Shown here in pieces: positions 8,317 through 16,501 of a stretch of 64,000 nt of DNA. Numbering within the stretch: position 1 is the first letter of the stretch; every line of letters begins with the position of its first letter. A model generated the notes under the pieces. That model ran no database searches, was not told where the DNA came from, and was given only the letters and a program-made list of their open reading frames with translations. Origin of the DNA: Sulfuricaulis sp040901545 (lineage in GTDB: Bacteria > Pseudomonadota > Gammaproteobacteria > Acidiferrobacterales > Sulfurifustaceae); the NCBI RefSeq assembly GCF_040901545.1, contig NZ_JBBDYL010000031.1:1-64000 (forward strand), in the 5' to 3' direction. The position numbers were made by a program, and so were the translations under genes.

Positions 8317-10404
8317 ATGAGCAAAGAAAAATTGCTCGAGGTCGAAAATCTCAAAACCTGGTTCAACACCCCCGAGGGCACGGTGCGCGCGGTGGACGGC
8401 ATCGACTTCGTTATTAAACCCGGCGAGACGCTGGCCTTGCTCGGCGAGTCCGGCTGCGGAAAATCCATTTCCGCGCTGTCGCTGCTGCAGCTCGTTCCGC
8501 AGCCGGCGGGACGTATCGTAAACGGGAGCGTGTGGTTGGGTGATCAGGATGTGCTGGCCCTCCCCGAGCGTGACATGCGCGCCATCCGCGGAAAGCAACT
8601 GGCTATGATTTTCCAGGAACCGCAAACCTCGCTTAACCCGGTGTTGACGGTGGGCGAACAGATCAGCGAAGCCATTCCGGGCGTGGAACGACTCACGCGC
8701 AGGCAAAAACGAAATCAAGTCGCCGAACTGCTCAGGGCCGTCGGTATCTCGGATGCCGCGCGGCGTTACGATGAATATCCGTTTCAGCTTTCCGGCGGCA
8801 TGAAACAGCGCGTGATGATTGCGATGGCACTGGCGACCGAGCCCGACCTGTTGATTGCCGATGAACCCACCACAGCCCTGGATGTCACGATTCAGGCGCA
8901 GATTCTGTCCTTGCTCAAGGAGATTCAGAAGAAAACCGGCATGGCGATCCTGCTCATCACCCACGATTTGGGCGTGGTAGCCGAGATGGCCGACAGAATT
9001 GCCGTGATGTATGCGGGCCAGATCGTGGAATCTGCCCCGCGCAAACAGTTCTTCGCGGAACCGCAGCACCCCTATACGCGCAAGCTGTTTCGCTCCATCC
9101 CCGGGCGAATGCAGCGTGGCGCGGCACTGGATGTCATTACCGGCAGTGTCCCGTCGCTGCGGCAGTCATTCCACGGATGCCGGTTTGCCGATCGGTGCGA
9201 TCATGCCTGGGATCTCTGCCGCGAGGAAGTCCCTGCGTGGATATTCAAAAGCGGCCGGGGCGTGCTCTGCCATCTTTACGATGAATCCGTAGCGCATCCA
9301 CCGGGTGCCACGACCCCGCGTAAAACAATCAATAAAAGGCGCACGGCGGCGAAACAGACCGGTGAAACCTTGCTGTCAGTGAAAGACCTGAAGGTGCATT
9401 TCCCGATATACCGTGGTGTGTTCCAGAGAGTGGTGGGTCATGTAAAGGCAGTCGATGGGGTATCGCTTGAGATCGCGCGCGGCCGCACGCTGGCACTGGT
9501 GGGTGAGTCCGGGTGCGGCAAAACCACAGTCGGCAAGGGAATCCTGCAATTGGTGCGACCCACGGCGGGGCAGGTTGAGTACAACGGCCGGGAGCTGACA
9601 CGGATGGCAGACAATGAATTGCGCGCGTTGCGCCGGCATTTTCAAATAATATTTCAGGATCCTTACGCTTCTCTCAACCCGCGCATGCTGGTGTGCGAGA
9701 TTCTGGAGGAAGGGATGCGCGCCCAGGGAATAGGGACGAATTGTGAGGATCGCCAGTTAAAAGTGGCTGAGCTGCTCGAACAAGTTGGATTGCCGCGGGA
9801 TGCGGGACAACGTTATCCGCATGAGTTTTCAGGCGGTCAGCGCCAGCGCATCAGCATCGCGCGGGCTTTGGCGGTGGAGCCGGACTTGATTATTTGCGAT
9901 GAACCCACCAGCGCACTGGATGTGTCGGTGCAGGCCCAAGTGTTGAATTTACTGAAGCGATTGCAGGACGATCTGGGATTGAGTTATTTGTTCATCACGC
10001 ACAATCTCTCCGTCGTGGAATACCTCGCGCATGAAGTGGCCGTCATGTATCTGGGTCGAATCGTGGAACGCGGGCCCGTGGACGAGGTATTGCAAAACCC
10101 GAAACATCCCTACACCGAGGCGTTGTTATCGGCTGTACCTGAGATCGATCCGAAAAACCGCCGCGCGATTATCCGGTTGCAGGGCGACATGCCGTCACCG
10201 AGTAATCCGCCCGCCGGTTGTCACTTTCATCCGCGTTGCCCGCATGTCATGCCGATTTGCCGCGAGACTTATCCTGAAGTCACGCGCTTCGGGACGGTAA
10301 AACGGGTTGTCCGCGCAGGGAGTAACAGAGGCCGTGGAACGGATGGCGTCCACGAAACGCACTGTCACTTGTATTCGGAGGAAAAACCCCGCAAGGGGAA
10401 ATAA
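8317..10404 (+). CDS. Peptide ABC transporter, fused double ATP-binding protein (YejF-like)
   Basis: Two complete ABC ATPase domains (OppD-like then OppF-like) are joined in 695 residues, as in YejF. The first half has Walker A GESGCGKS near residue 45, the LSGGMKQR signature, Walker B ending DEPTTALD, and an OppD-type cysteine-rich C-terminal tail (CRFADRCDHAWDLC). The second half has Walker A GESGCGKT, SGGQRQR, DEPTSALD and a similar tail (CHFHPRCPHVMPIC). It powers the importer encoded by the three upstream genes. A GAGGTGA ribosome site sits 4 bases before ATG 8317. The hairpin element separates it from the rest of the operon, so its expression may be attenuated or driven separately. Confidence 0.92.
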   Translation: MSKEKLLEVENLKTWFNTPEGTVRAVDGIDFVIKPGETLALLGESGCGKSISALSLLQLVPQPAGRIVNGSVWLGDQDVLALPERDMRAIRGKQLAMIFQEPQTSLNPVLTVGEQISEAIPGVERLTRRQKRNQVAELLRAVGISDAARRYDEYPFQLSGGMKQRVMIAMALATEPDLLIADEPTTALDVTIQAQILSLLKEIQKKTGMAILLITHDLGVVAEMADRIAVMYAGQIVESAPRKQFFAEPQHPYTRKLFRSIPGRMQRGAALDVITGSVPSLRQSFHGCRFADRCDHAWDLCREEVPAWIFKSGRGVLCHLYDESVAHPPGATTPRKTINKRRTAAKQTGETLLSVKDLKVHFPIYRGVFQRVVGHVKAVDGVSLEIARGRTLALVGESGCGKTTVGKGILQLVRPTAGQVEYNGRELTRMADNELRALRRHFQIIFQDPYASLNPRMLVCEILEEGMRAQGIGTNCEDRQLKVAELLEQVGLPRDAGQRYPHEFSGGQRQRISIARALAVEPDLIICDEPTSALDVSVQAQVLNLLKRLQDDLGLSYLFITHNLSVVEYLAHEVAVMYLGRIVERGPVDEVLQNPKHPYTEALLSAVPEIDPKNRRAIIRLQGDMPSPSNPPAGCHFHPRCPHVMPICRETYPEVTRFGTVKRVVRAGSNRGRGTDGVHETHCHLYSEEKPRKGK

Positions 10405-10453
10405 TGCGACTAGCCACGTTTCAGCGGCGTGTTCCGTGGCGTTGCTTGTTTGG

Positions 10454-11968
10454 TTAGCTGTTGGGCGTGGAAAATTCGATCAAGGCGGTTGGGCCGCCGC
10501 TGGTCCAGATTTTCAGCTTTTGCCCGAGACGCAGAATATCATTGGCGTGTATCAGGTTCCATTTCGTGAGCTGCTGGACCAGGACGTTGTAACGGCGGGA
10601 GATACTCCACAATGTCTCACCGCGGCGCACGCGGTGGATGACGGGTTCTCCAGGCGGGACGTCGCGTACGCCGGAATTGAGATAGGCCGTGCGAATAACT
10701 TTTGCATTGCCATTGGCCGGGATCGGGATGAGCAGATCCTGTCCCCGGCGGAGCAAATTACTGCGCAGATTATTGGCAACCCGGAGCGCCTGGACGCTTA
10801 CACCATACCGCCGTCCGATGTCGTGCAAGGTGTCGCCGCGTTTGACGATATGGTGACGCCATTGAACTCTTTCATCATCCGGCAGGTTGTTCAGGCCTTC
10901 GACCAGCGCGTCTTTTTTATCGGCCGGCACCAGCAAATGGTGCGGCCCATTGGGATGGGTAGCCCAACGCGTGTACCCGGGATTGATCTTATGCAAGTCG
11001 TCCACCGGCATATCCACGAGCTTGGCCACAACACCGAGATCGACTTGCGAGTCGGTTTCGACACGCGCGAAATAGGGTTCGTTGGGAATATCGGCCAGCT
11101 GCACTCCGTATTTGTCCGGGTTCGCGACAATGCTGACCATGGCCATGAGCTTGGGCACGTAGTGCATGGTTTCGCGTTTTAGTTTCAAGTCCTGAAAATC
11201 CGTGGGTTTCCCCTTGCGCTCGTTGTATTTGATCATGCGCATGACCTTGCCTTCGCCGGCATTGTACGCCGCCAACGCGAGGTGCCAGTCACCGTCAAAA
11301 TCGTTATAAAGCTTCTCGAGATAATCGAGTGCCGCCTGTGTCGAGGCCTGCACATCACGCCGGCCGTCGTACCACCAATTGGCCTTCAAGCCGTAGAGCC
11401 GTCCGGTTGACGGGATGAATTGCCATAGGCCGGCCGCGCGGGCACGGGAATAGGCGTAGGGCTTATAGGCGCTTTCAATCGCGGGCAATAACGCAATTTC
11501 CATCGGCATGCCGCGTTTTTCCACTTCATCGACGATGTAGTAAAGATAGAGCCGCGCACGCTCCATCATGCGCTGCATGTATTCGGGATTGTTGATAAAC
11601 CACTGTCGCTCGCGCTCGACCAGTGGGCTGTCGAGCGTTGCCATGGAAAAACCCTCACGAATCTTGGCCCAAATGTTGGGATACTCCGGTATTGCCTCCG
11701 CAACCGGCGTTTCTGACGGCGCCACAGTTGCTGCGGGCGATTCGTCTGCGGGAAGCACATGTGCTGGAAGTATCGGAGCGGCCTCCGGCGCGGGCGTCGG
11801 ATCCACGACTTTGGCGACCTCAACAACCGGGTTGTCTTGGGACGTAGCCATGAAAGGCGCAGTTTCCTGCGCCTTTTTGGGAGCTTCGCTGGAAGTTGTC
11901 GCACACCCGGCGAGCGCCAGATAAAGGACAACGGACAGGATCTGTTTTTTGCTTTTTTCTTGTTCCAT
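10454..11968 (-). CDS. mltD: Membrane-bound lytic murein transglycosylase D
   Basis: This is an outer-membrane lipoprotein that cleaves the peptidoglycan glycan strand with formation of 1,6-anhydro-MurNAc. From the start at 11968 the protein has a lipoprotein signal with lipobox LALAGC (Cys22) and a proline-rich linker. The SLT family-1 lysozyme-like domain carries the catalytic glutamate in LPAIESAYKP (Glu165) and the AAGLWQFIPSTGRLYGL motif. Two LysM peptidoglycan-binding repeats lie at about 390-435 and 455-500. The frame extends 16 codons upstream, but those residues would mask the lipoprotein signal. It lies downstream of gloB in the same direction, a pairing common in gammaproteobacteria. 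Confidence 0.93.
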   Translation of the reverse strand: MEQEKSKKQILSVVLYLALAGCATTSSEAPKKAQETAPFMATSQDNPVVEVAKVVDPTPAPEAAPILPAHVLPADESPAATVAPSETPVAEAIPEYPNIWAKIREGFSMATLDSPLVERERQWFINNPEYMQRMMERARLYLYYIVDEVEKRGMPMEIALLPAIESAYKPYAYSRARAAGLWQFIPSTGRLYGLKANWWYDGRRDVQASTQAALDYLEKLYNDFDGDWHLALAAYNAGEGKVMRMIKYNERKGKPTDFQDLKLKRETMHYVPKLMAMVSIVANPDKYGVQLADIPNEPYFARVETDSQVDLGVVAKLVDMPVDDLHKINPGYTRWATHPNGPHHLLVPADKKDALVEGLNNLPDDERVQWRHHIVKRGDTLHDIGRRYGVSVQALRVANNLRSNLLRRGQDLLIPIPANGNAKVIRTAYLNSGVRDVPPGEPVIHRVRRGETLWSISRRYNVLVQQLTKWNLIHANDILRLGQKLKIWTSGGPTALIEFSTPNS

Positions 11969-12111
11969 GCGCGTCAAATAGTATGTGGCTAGAATAGCAA
12001 CGTCAACCGCTTGCAAGGGATATTTTAAGTAAATTCAATATCATGGCGTTTGTCCATACCGCATTACCCCATGTCAGGGTTATTTCGTCGGAAGATGCCA
12101 TGGATGACCAT

Positions 12112-12891
12112 TCATCCCTTGAAACCATCCTTGCATCGGCGGATCGCGGCAAACACCTCAACCTCGGAATTGAGCGGGTGTCCACAGTGTTTTTCAGCGG
12201 CAAGGCGTACGGCAGCCTGGCCTGAACGAAGAAACGGGTTAATGCGCCGCTCCAGGCCGATCGTCGAGGGGAGGGTAGGCAGATTTTCGGCGCGTCGTTG
12301 CTGCACCTCCTGGAGGTGCGCGTGCATGTCTGCGTTGTCCGGCTCGACGGCGAGCGCAAAACGCAGATTGGCTTCGGTATATTCATGACCGCAATACATT
12401 TCCGTGGATTCCGGCAGGGCGGAAAATTTAGCGAGCGAGACGTGCATTTGTTCCGGGGTGCCTTCAAAGAGTCTTCCGCATCCGGCGGAGAACAGCGTAT
12501 CTCCGCAAAACACCATACCGGCGCCGAAAAAAGCGATGTGTCCGGCGGTGTGTCCGGGGACGTCGAGCACGTCGAATTCGAGTCCGAGCTTGGGCAGTTT
12601 AACGTGATCACCGTGTTTGAGCCGATAGGTGACGGCCGGAATGCGTTCGCGCGCCGGGCCGTATACCGGAAGAAAGGAGTAATGTTTAAGAATATTTTCC
12701 ACGCCCCCCACGTGATCGGCATGATGGTGGGTGCAGAGAATGGCCACGGGAGTCAAATGCCGCTTGTGTATTTCAGCCAAAACAGGCTCGGCATCGCCGG
12801 GATCAACGACGGCGACCTTGTCGGGTGATTGCCCGCGGATTAACCAGATATAGTTGTCCTTGAATGCGCAGGCATGTAAAACTGATGTCAT
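12112..12891 (-). CDS. gloB: Hydroxyacylglutathione hydrolase (glyoxalase II)
   Basis: This metallo-beta-lactamase-fold enzyme hydrolyses S-lactoylglutathione to lactate and glutathione, finishing methylglyoxal detoxification. The binuclear metal motif THHHADHVGG is at residues 54-63, followed by VPGHTAGHIAF, CGDTLFSAGCGRLFEG and CGHEYTEANLRFA, all typical of GloB. The start at 12891 gives 259 residues and the family-typical N-terminus with FKDNYIW. An upstream in-frame extension to 12951 is not family-like. It is divergent from the methyltransferase gene, 34 bp apart. Confidence 0.95.
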   Translation of the reverse strand: MTSVLHACAFKDNYIWLIRGQSPDKVAVVDPGDAEPVLAEIHKRHLTPVAILCTHHHADHVGGVENILKHYSFLPVYGPARERIPAVTYRLKHGDHVKLPKLGLEFDVLDVPGHTAGHIAFFGAGMVFCGDTLFSAGCGRLFEGTPEQMHVSLAKFSALPESTEMYCGHEYTEANLRFALAVEPDNADMHAHLQEVQQRRAENLPTLPSTIGLERRINPFLRSGQAAVRLAAEKHCGHPLNSEVEVFAAIRRCKDGFKG

Positions 12892-12925
12892 CACCACAGT
12901 TTGAAGTGAGGCCGGGAGAAGGTCA

Positions 12926-13711
12926 ATGAAGGAGAACGATACCTGTAGCATGCAGCGTCGGCAACTGTGCGAGTGGTTCGAATCTCCGCTCGGGCGGTCA
13001 TTGCAGGCGCTGGAGGCGCATCACTTGCGGGCTGTGCTCTCGGGACTCTATGGCACGGTGGTGGCGCAACTTGGGCATATCGGCAAACTCGACCTGATGG
13101 ATGCCTGCAGTGCCCCGACGCGCATCCTGCTCGATTACAACGGAATAGCCAACCGCTGCACGATACGCAGTTTACCCGAGGCCCTCCCGCTCGATACAAA
13201 AAGTGCCGATGTGGTGATGCTCCCGCACACCCTCGATTTCTGCCAGGATCCACATCAAGTCCTGCGCGAGGTAAGCCGGGTGCTGCGCCCCGAGGGGAAC
13301 GTGGTGATTCTGGGTTTCAACCCGCTTAGTTTTTGGGGATTTCGCCGTTTCATCGCGCGCCGTCCACGAATGGCGCCCTGGTGCGGTAAATTTTTCCGCC
13401 TGTCGCGCATCAAGGACTGGCTCGAGCTGCTCGACTTCGACACCACGCACGGAATGATGCTCTATTATCGTCCGCCGGTGCAAAATGAGGGCGTCATGCA
13501 CCGGCTGCACTTCCTCGACAAAATGGGTGACCGCTGGTGGCCGATGATGGCGGCGGTGTATCTCGTCGTCGCAAAAAAGCGTGTTCTGGGCGTGACGCCA
13601 TTGCCGGTAAGCTGGAAAACAAAGCGCATCGCCGGCCGGGTCGCGACACAACCCACGGTTCGTGGAATCGTGCTGCCCTTTAATCCCCGGCGTGTGAAAC
13701 GACTTGGATAA
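12926..13711 (+). CDS. SAM-dependent methyltransferase, YafS-like
   Basis: This 261-residue class I methyltransferase-like protein lies between gloB and rnhA, exactly where yafS sits in enterobacteria. The methyltransferase-11 core is visible as LPLDTKSADVVMLPHTLDF (post-motif region) followed by LREVSRVLRPEGNVVILGFN. The motif-I glycine-rich loop is poorly conserved, as in other YafS proteins. A GGGAGAAGG ribosome site precedes ATG 12926; an alternative ATG is at 12950. The last codons overlap the start of rnhA. The substrate is unknown. Confidence 0.82.
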   Translation: MKENDTCSMQRRQLCEWFESPLGRSLQALEAHHLRAVLSGLYGTVVAQLGHIGKLDLMDACSAPTRILLDYNGIANRCTIRSLPEALPLDTKSADVVMLPHTLDFCQDPHQVLREVSRVLRPEGNVVILGFNPLSFWGFRRFIARRPRMAPWCGKFFRLSRIKDWLELLDFDTTHGMMLYYRPPVQNEGVMHRLHFLDKMGDRWWPMMAAVYLVVAKKRVLGVTPLPVSWKTKRIAGRVATQPTVRGIVLPFNPRRVKRLG

Positions 13712-14138
13712 AGTTACGGTCTTCACCGACGGGGCCTGCCGCGGCAACCCCGGCCCCGGGGGTTGGGGCGCGATTCTGCGCAAGGACGATCACGAGAAGG
13801 AACTCTACGGCGCCGAGCGCGAAACCACCAACAACCGCATGGAACTCATGGCGGCGATCCAGGCGCTCGAAGCCCTGAAGCGCCCGTGCGATGTCACCAT
13901 CACGACCGACTCGCAGTATGTGAAAAAAGGCATCACCGAATGGCTGGATAGCTGGAAGCGCCGCGGCTGGAAGACCGCGGACAAGAAGCCAGTGAAAAAC
14001 CAGGACCTGTGGCAGCGCCTCGAAGAAGCGACGCACAAGCACCGCATTCACTGGAAGTGGATCAAGGGGCACAGCGGACATGAGGAAAACGAGAGGGCAG
14101 ATCAATTAGCAAACAGAGCGATTGAAGAAATATTATGA
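13704..14138 (+). CDS. rnhA: Ribonuclease HI
   Basis: RNase HI cleaves RNA in RNA-DNA hybrids such as R-loops and primer remnants. All four catalytic carboxylates are present: Asp9 in FTDGACRGNPGPGGW, Glu47 in RMELMA, Asp69 in TTDSQYV and Asp133 in NERADQLA. The basic protrusion (KRRGWKTADKK) is also present. The length of 144 residues is normal. The only suitable start is TTG 13704, which overlaps the end of the upstream methyltransferase gene, so the two are probably translationally coupled. Confidence 0.95.
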   Translation: MDKVTVFTDGACRGNPGPGGWGAILRKDDHEKELYGAERETTNNRMELMAAIQALEALKRPCDVTITTDSQYVKKGITEWLDSWKRRGWKTADKKPVKNQDLWQRLEEATHKHRIHWKWIKGHSGHEENERADQLANRAIEEIL

Positions 14139-14213
14139 TTAATGTTACAAAATAAATAACATGGAATTCCCGAATAAATTAAATAAACAACAGAGTGATA
14201 TCATTAGGATAAC

Positions 14214-14804
14214 ATGGCTCGCATTCTCTTAGGCTGCATAATTCTGGTCCTTTATTCTTGTGCCTCTGTAGGTACTATTAATTTTGGAATTAGTGATTCC
14301 GGTGTGACGAATTTTGCATTTATTGATGCCCGCCAAGGCGGTTTGGAGACCGCAAAGTTACCTGAAGAAAATAAATCAGTAACTGTTCTTGGAGATAAAA
14401 ATTTTACACCGCCCGTTCCAGCGATTCTAAAAGCGAGATTACAAGAAAAACTCGGATCTAAGCTTGCCTCAAGAAAAGTAACATTGTCATATCTTCTGAT
14501 TGAGATACACGAGAGAGAACCAAAGATAGATGAAGCTGCTTACGAATCATCACGAGCAGGGGTCGGTATTGACCCAGTGTCAAATTTGCTAGCAAGGTGG
14601 GTGATAAAAGGTATAGAGAGACATAAAAACAACAAAATTGTCATAGTTGAAATGAAAGGATCTGTGGATAATCGAGAATTCCTTGTTCGTGAGAACGGGT
14701 ATTTCAAGAGAGATGGAGAAACAGAAATAAAAAGAGTAGTACTGTTAACAGTTGATAACGTTGTCTACTCAATCGAAGCTCTTTTGAACGACAAGATTCA
14801 TTGA
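14214..14804 (+). CDS. AT-rich putative lipoprotein, function unknown
   Basis: I do not recognise a family for this 196-residue protein. It has a short hydrophobic N-terminus ending in a lipobox-like sequence (ILVLYSCAS, Cys16), so it is probably a membrane lipoprotein. The rest is soluble, mixed alpha/beta in appearance, and rich in lysine and glutamate. AGGATAAC just upstream is a good ribosome site for ATG 14214. Its base composition is clearly richer in A and T than the flanking rnhA and dnaQ genes, and it lies in the insertion separating them, which points to recent acquisition. Confidence 0.7.
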   Translation: MARILLGCIILVLYSCASVGTINFGISDSGVTNFAFIDARQGGLETAKLPEENKSVTVLGDKNFTPPVPAILKARLQEKLGSKLASRKVTLSYLLIEIHEREPKIDEAAYESSRAGVGIDPVSNLLARWVIKGIERHKNNKIVIVEMKGSVDNREFLVRENGYFKRDGETEIKRVVLLTVDNVVYSIEALLNDKIH

Positions 14805-14820
14805 CCTATGAGTATGTTAA

Positions 14821-14916
14821 ATGCGCCAGATAATACTTGATACGGAAACCACCGGGCTGGAGCCCGTGGAAGGGCACCGGATTATTGAAATCGGCTGCGG
14901 AGAGTGTATCAAATGA
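14821..14916 (+). pseudogene. dnaQ: Truncated copy of the dnaQ 5' end
   Basis: The first 25 codons are about 89% identical in DNA to the start of dnaQ at 15654, with differences nearly all at third codon positions. The copy reads MRQIILDTETTGLEP like the real gene, then diverges and stops after 31 codons. Weak similarity seems to continue for a dozen bases beyond the stop. It marks where the original rnhA-dnaQ junction was before the toxin-antitoxin block came in, or a decayed duplicate. Confidence 0.85.
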
Positions 14917-14932
14917 GCAGGGCGAGAATGTG

Positions 14933-14969
14933 TTGAGGATTTAACAACCCGTGCGGCTATAATCACGGG
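14933..14969 (+). promoter_or_regulatory. Promoter with palindromic operator for the MNT/HEPN pair
   Basis: A perfect TATAAT -10 element (14958-14963) follows a TTGAGG -35-like hexamer (14933-14938) at a 19-base spacing. The -10 box is embraced by an inverted repeat CCCGTG (14948-14953) / CACGGG (14964-14969). The position just ahead of the antitoxin gene is typical for autoregulation of a toxin-antitoxin operon. This is inferred from sequence only. Confidence 0.55.
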
Positions 14970-14991
14970 CGAAGAACGGAAATTGCATACC

Positions 14992-15300
14992 ATGGGCCAG
15001 ATTCACATCAATTTTCCTCGCGAGAAGCTTGCCGAGATTTGCCGGCGGTTCTACGTGCTCCGCATGTCTCTGTTTGGTTCTGTTTTGCGCGAGGATTTCA
15101 GGCCGGACAGCGATGTGGATGTGCTTGTCGAGTTCGAACCGGGGAAAGAACCGTCGTTTTCCGGGTTGCTTAAACTGCAAGGCGAGCTGTCGGTCTTATT
15201 TAATCAGCGGCCGGTTGATGTGGCCACGCCCAGCATTTTGCGTAACCCGTACCGCAGAAAATCCATCCTGAAAGATTTGCAGCCTATCTATGGCGCTTGA
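14992..15300 (+). CDS. mntA: MntA-type nucleotidyltransferase (antitoxin of HEPN-MNT pair)
   Basis: This is a minimal nucleotidyltransferase of about 102 residues. The family signature GS-x10-DxD is intact (Gly29-Ser30, Asp41, Asp43), so it is likely active. In characterised HepT-MntA pairs the MNT protein neutralises the HEPN RNase by AMPylating a tyrosine near its active site. The start is taken at ATG 14992; an in-frame TTG at 14983 is possible. It overlaps the HEPN gene by 11 bp, as expected for a co-translated pair. Confidence 0.87.
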   Translation: MGQIHINFPREKLAEICRRFYVLRMSLFGSVLREDFRPDSDVDVLVEFEPGKEPSFSGLLKLQGELSVLFNQRPVDVATPSILRNPYRRKSILKDLQPIYGA

Positions 15301-15637
15301 AGGCCAGGACGCCGCTTATTTGTGGGATATGCTGGAGGCGGCCAAGGAGGCTGTTGAAATTCTGGGAGCAATGGACGTAAAAACGTTCAAACAGGACAAA
15401 ATCCGCTGCCGCGCCGTGGAACGTACACTCGAAATAATCGGGGAAGCCGCGCGCCGGGTATCTCCGAAATATCAGGCCCAGCATCCCGAAATTCCATGGC
15501 GCGACATGATTGGTCAAAGAAATATCCTGGCCCATGAATACGGGCAGATCGATCATGAACTGTTGTATAAGACTATTCGGGAAGATATTCCGAAACTGAT
15601 TTCAGCCTTGTCGCAACTCCTTCCATCGACGGATTGA
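15290..15637 (+). CDS. hepT: HepT-like HEPN ribonuclease toxin (DUF86)
   Basis: This 115-residue all-alpha protein is of the HEPN/DUF86 family. The RNase motif R-x4-H is present as RNILAH (Arg77, His82), followed by the tyrosine (HEYG) that is AMPylated by MntA in studied systems. Toxic activity would be cleavage of RNA or tRNA. It overlaps the antitoxin gene and ends 16 bp before dnaQ, so the pair occupies the former upstream region of a replication gene. Confidence 0.87.
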   Translation: MALEGQDAAYLWDMLEAAKEAVEILGAMDVKTFKQDKIRCRAVERTLEIIGEAARRVSPKYQAQHPEIPWRDMIGQRNILAHEYGQIDHELLYKTIREDIPKLISALSQLLPSTD

Positions 15638-15653
15638 TGCTGGATAAAGGAAC

Positions 15654-16400
15654 ATGCGCCAGATAATTCTCGATACGGAAACCACCGGTCTGGAGCCTGC
15701 CGAAGGCCACCGGATCATTGAAATCGGCTGTGTCGAGCTGATCAATCGGCGGGCGAGCAATAATCGTTACCAGCAATTCATCAATCCGGAACGGGAGATT
15801 GATGCGGGGGCGATGGAAGTGCACGGCATCACCAACGAGCAGCTGGCGAGCAAGCCGAAATTTTCCGATATCGCCCGGGATTTCCTCGAATTCATCAAAG
15901 GCGCGGAGCTGATTATTCACAACGCGCCGTTCGACATCGGTTTTTTGAATAACGAACTGTTTCAGATGGCGAACGGCGCTAGTCCGCAGCGCATCGAGGA
16001 TTTCTGCTCGGTGCTGGATACCTTGAAACTCGCGCGCAACATGCACCCGGGCCAGAAGAACGACCTGGATTCGCTGTGCAAGCGCTACAAAGTGGACAAC
16101 TCTCACCGCACGCTGCACGGCGCGCTGCTCGACGCCGAGATTCTGGCAGACGTTTATCTCGCCATGACCGGAGGGCAGACCGGGCTGTTCGAGGACACGC
16201 ACAGCCCGCTCAAATCGGCAACTTCCACGGTGACGGCGACGGACATCCGCCGTCTCGATTCCAGACGCCCGAAGTTGCCGGTGATCACGCCTAGCGCCGA
16301 AGAGCTTGCCGCACATCAAGACTGGCTCGACGAGCTCGACAAGAAAAGCGGCGGGCAGTGCGTGTGGAAGAAATTCGAGACAAGTCCGCCTGTGAAATAA
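15654..16400 (+). CDS. dnaQ: DNA polymerase III epsilon subunit (3'-5' proofreading exonuclease)
   Basis: The proofreading subunit of the replicative polymerase has the DEDDh exonuclease residues: Asp7 and Glu9 in ILDTETTG, Asp94 in NAPFDIGF, His155 and Asp160 in HRTLHGALLDAEIL. A C-terminal tail beyond about residue 185 is expected to bind the alpha subunit. Length is 248 residues. The ribosome site AAAGGAAC lies directly before the ATG. A truncated copy of its first codons lies 833 bp upstream on the other side of the toxin-antitoxin pair. Confidence 0.95.
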   Translation: MRQIILDTETTGLEPAEGHRIIEIGCVELINRRASNNRYQQFINPEREIDAGAMEVHGITNEQLASKPKFSDIARDFLEFIKGAELIIHNAPFDIGFLNNELFQMANGASPQRIEDFCSVLDTLKLARNMHPGQKNDLDSLCKRYKVDNSHRTLHGALLDAEILADVYLAMTGGQTGLFEDTHSPLKSATSTVTATDIRRLDSRRPKLPVITPSAEELAAHQDWLDELDKKSGGQCVWKKFETSPPVK

Positions 16401-16501
16401 GTCCCTTTATCGTTTCTGCATGGCGACCTTTTCTGTTTCAAAAAGGGAAGGGGACAAACGCAAGCTGACAAGTCATTCGCGCTGAGTTAATCTGCACTTT
16501 C

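Noticed and set aside
7585..8320. Several 180-240-codon frames in the hairpin element
   Set aside because: Open on both strands at once and made of palindromic repeats; no ribosome site or family similarity.
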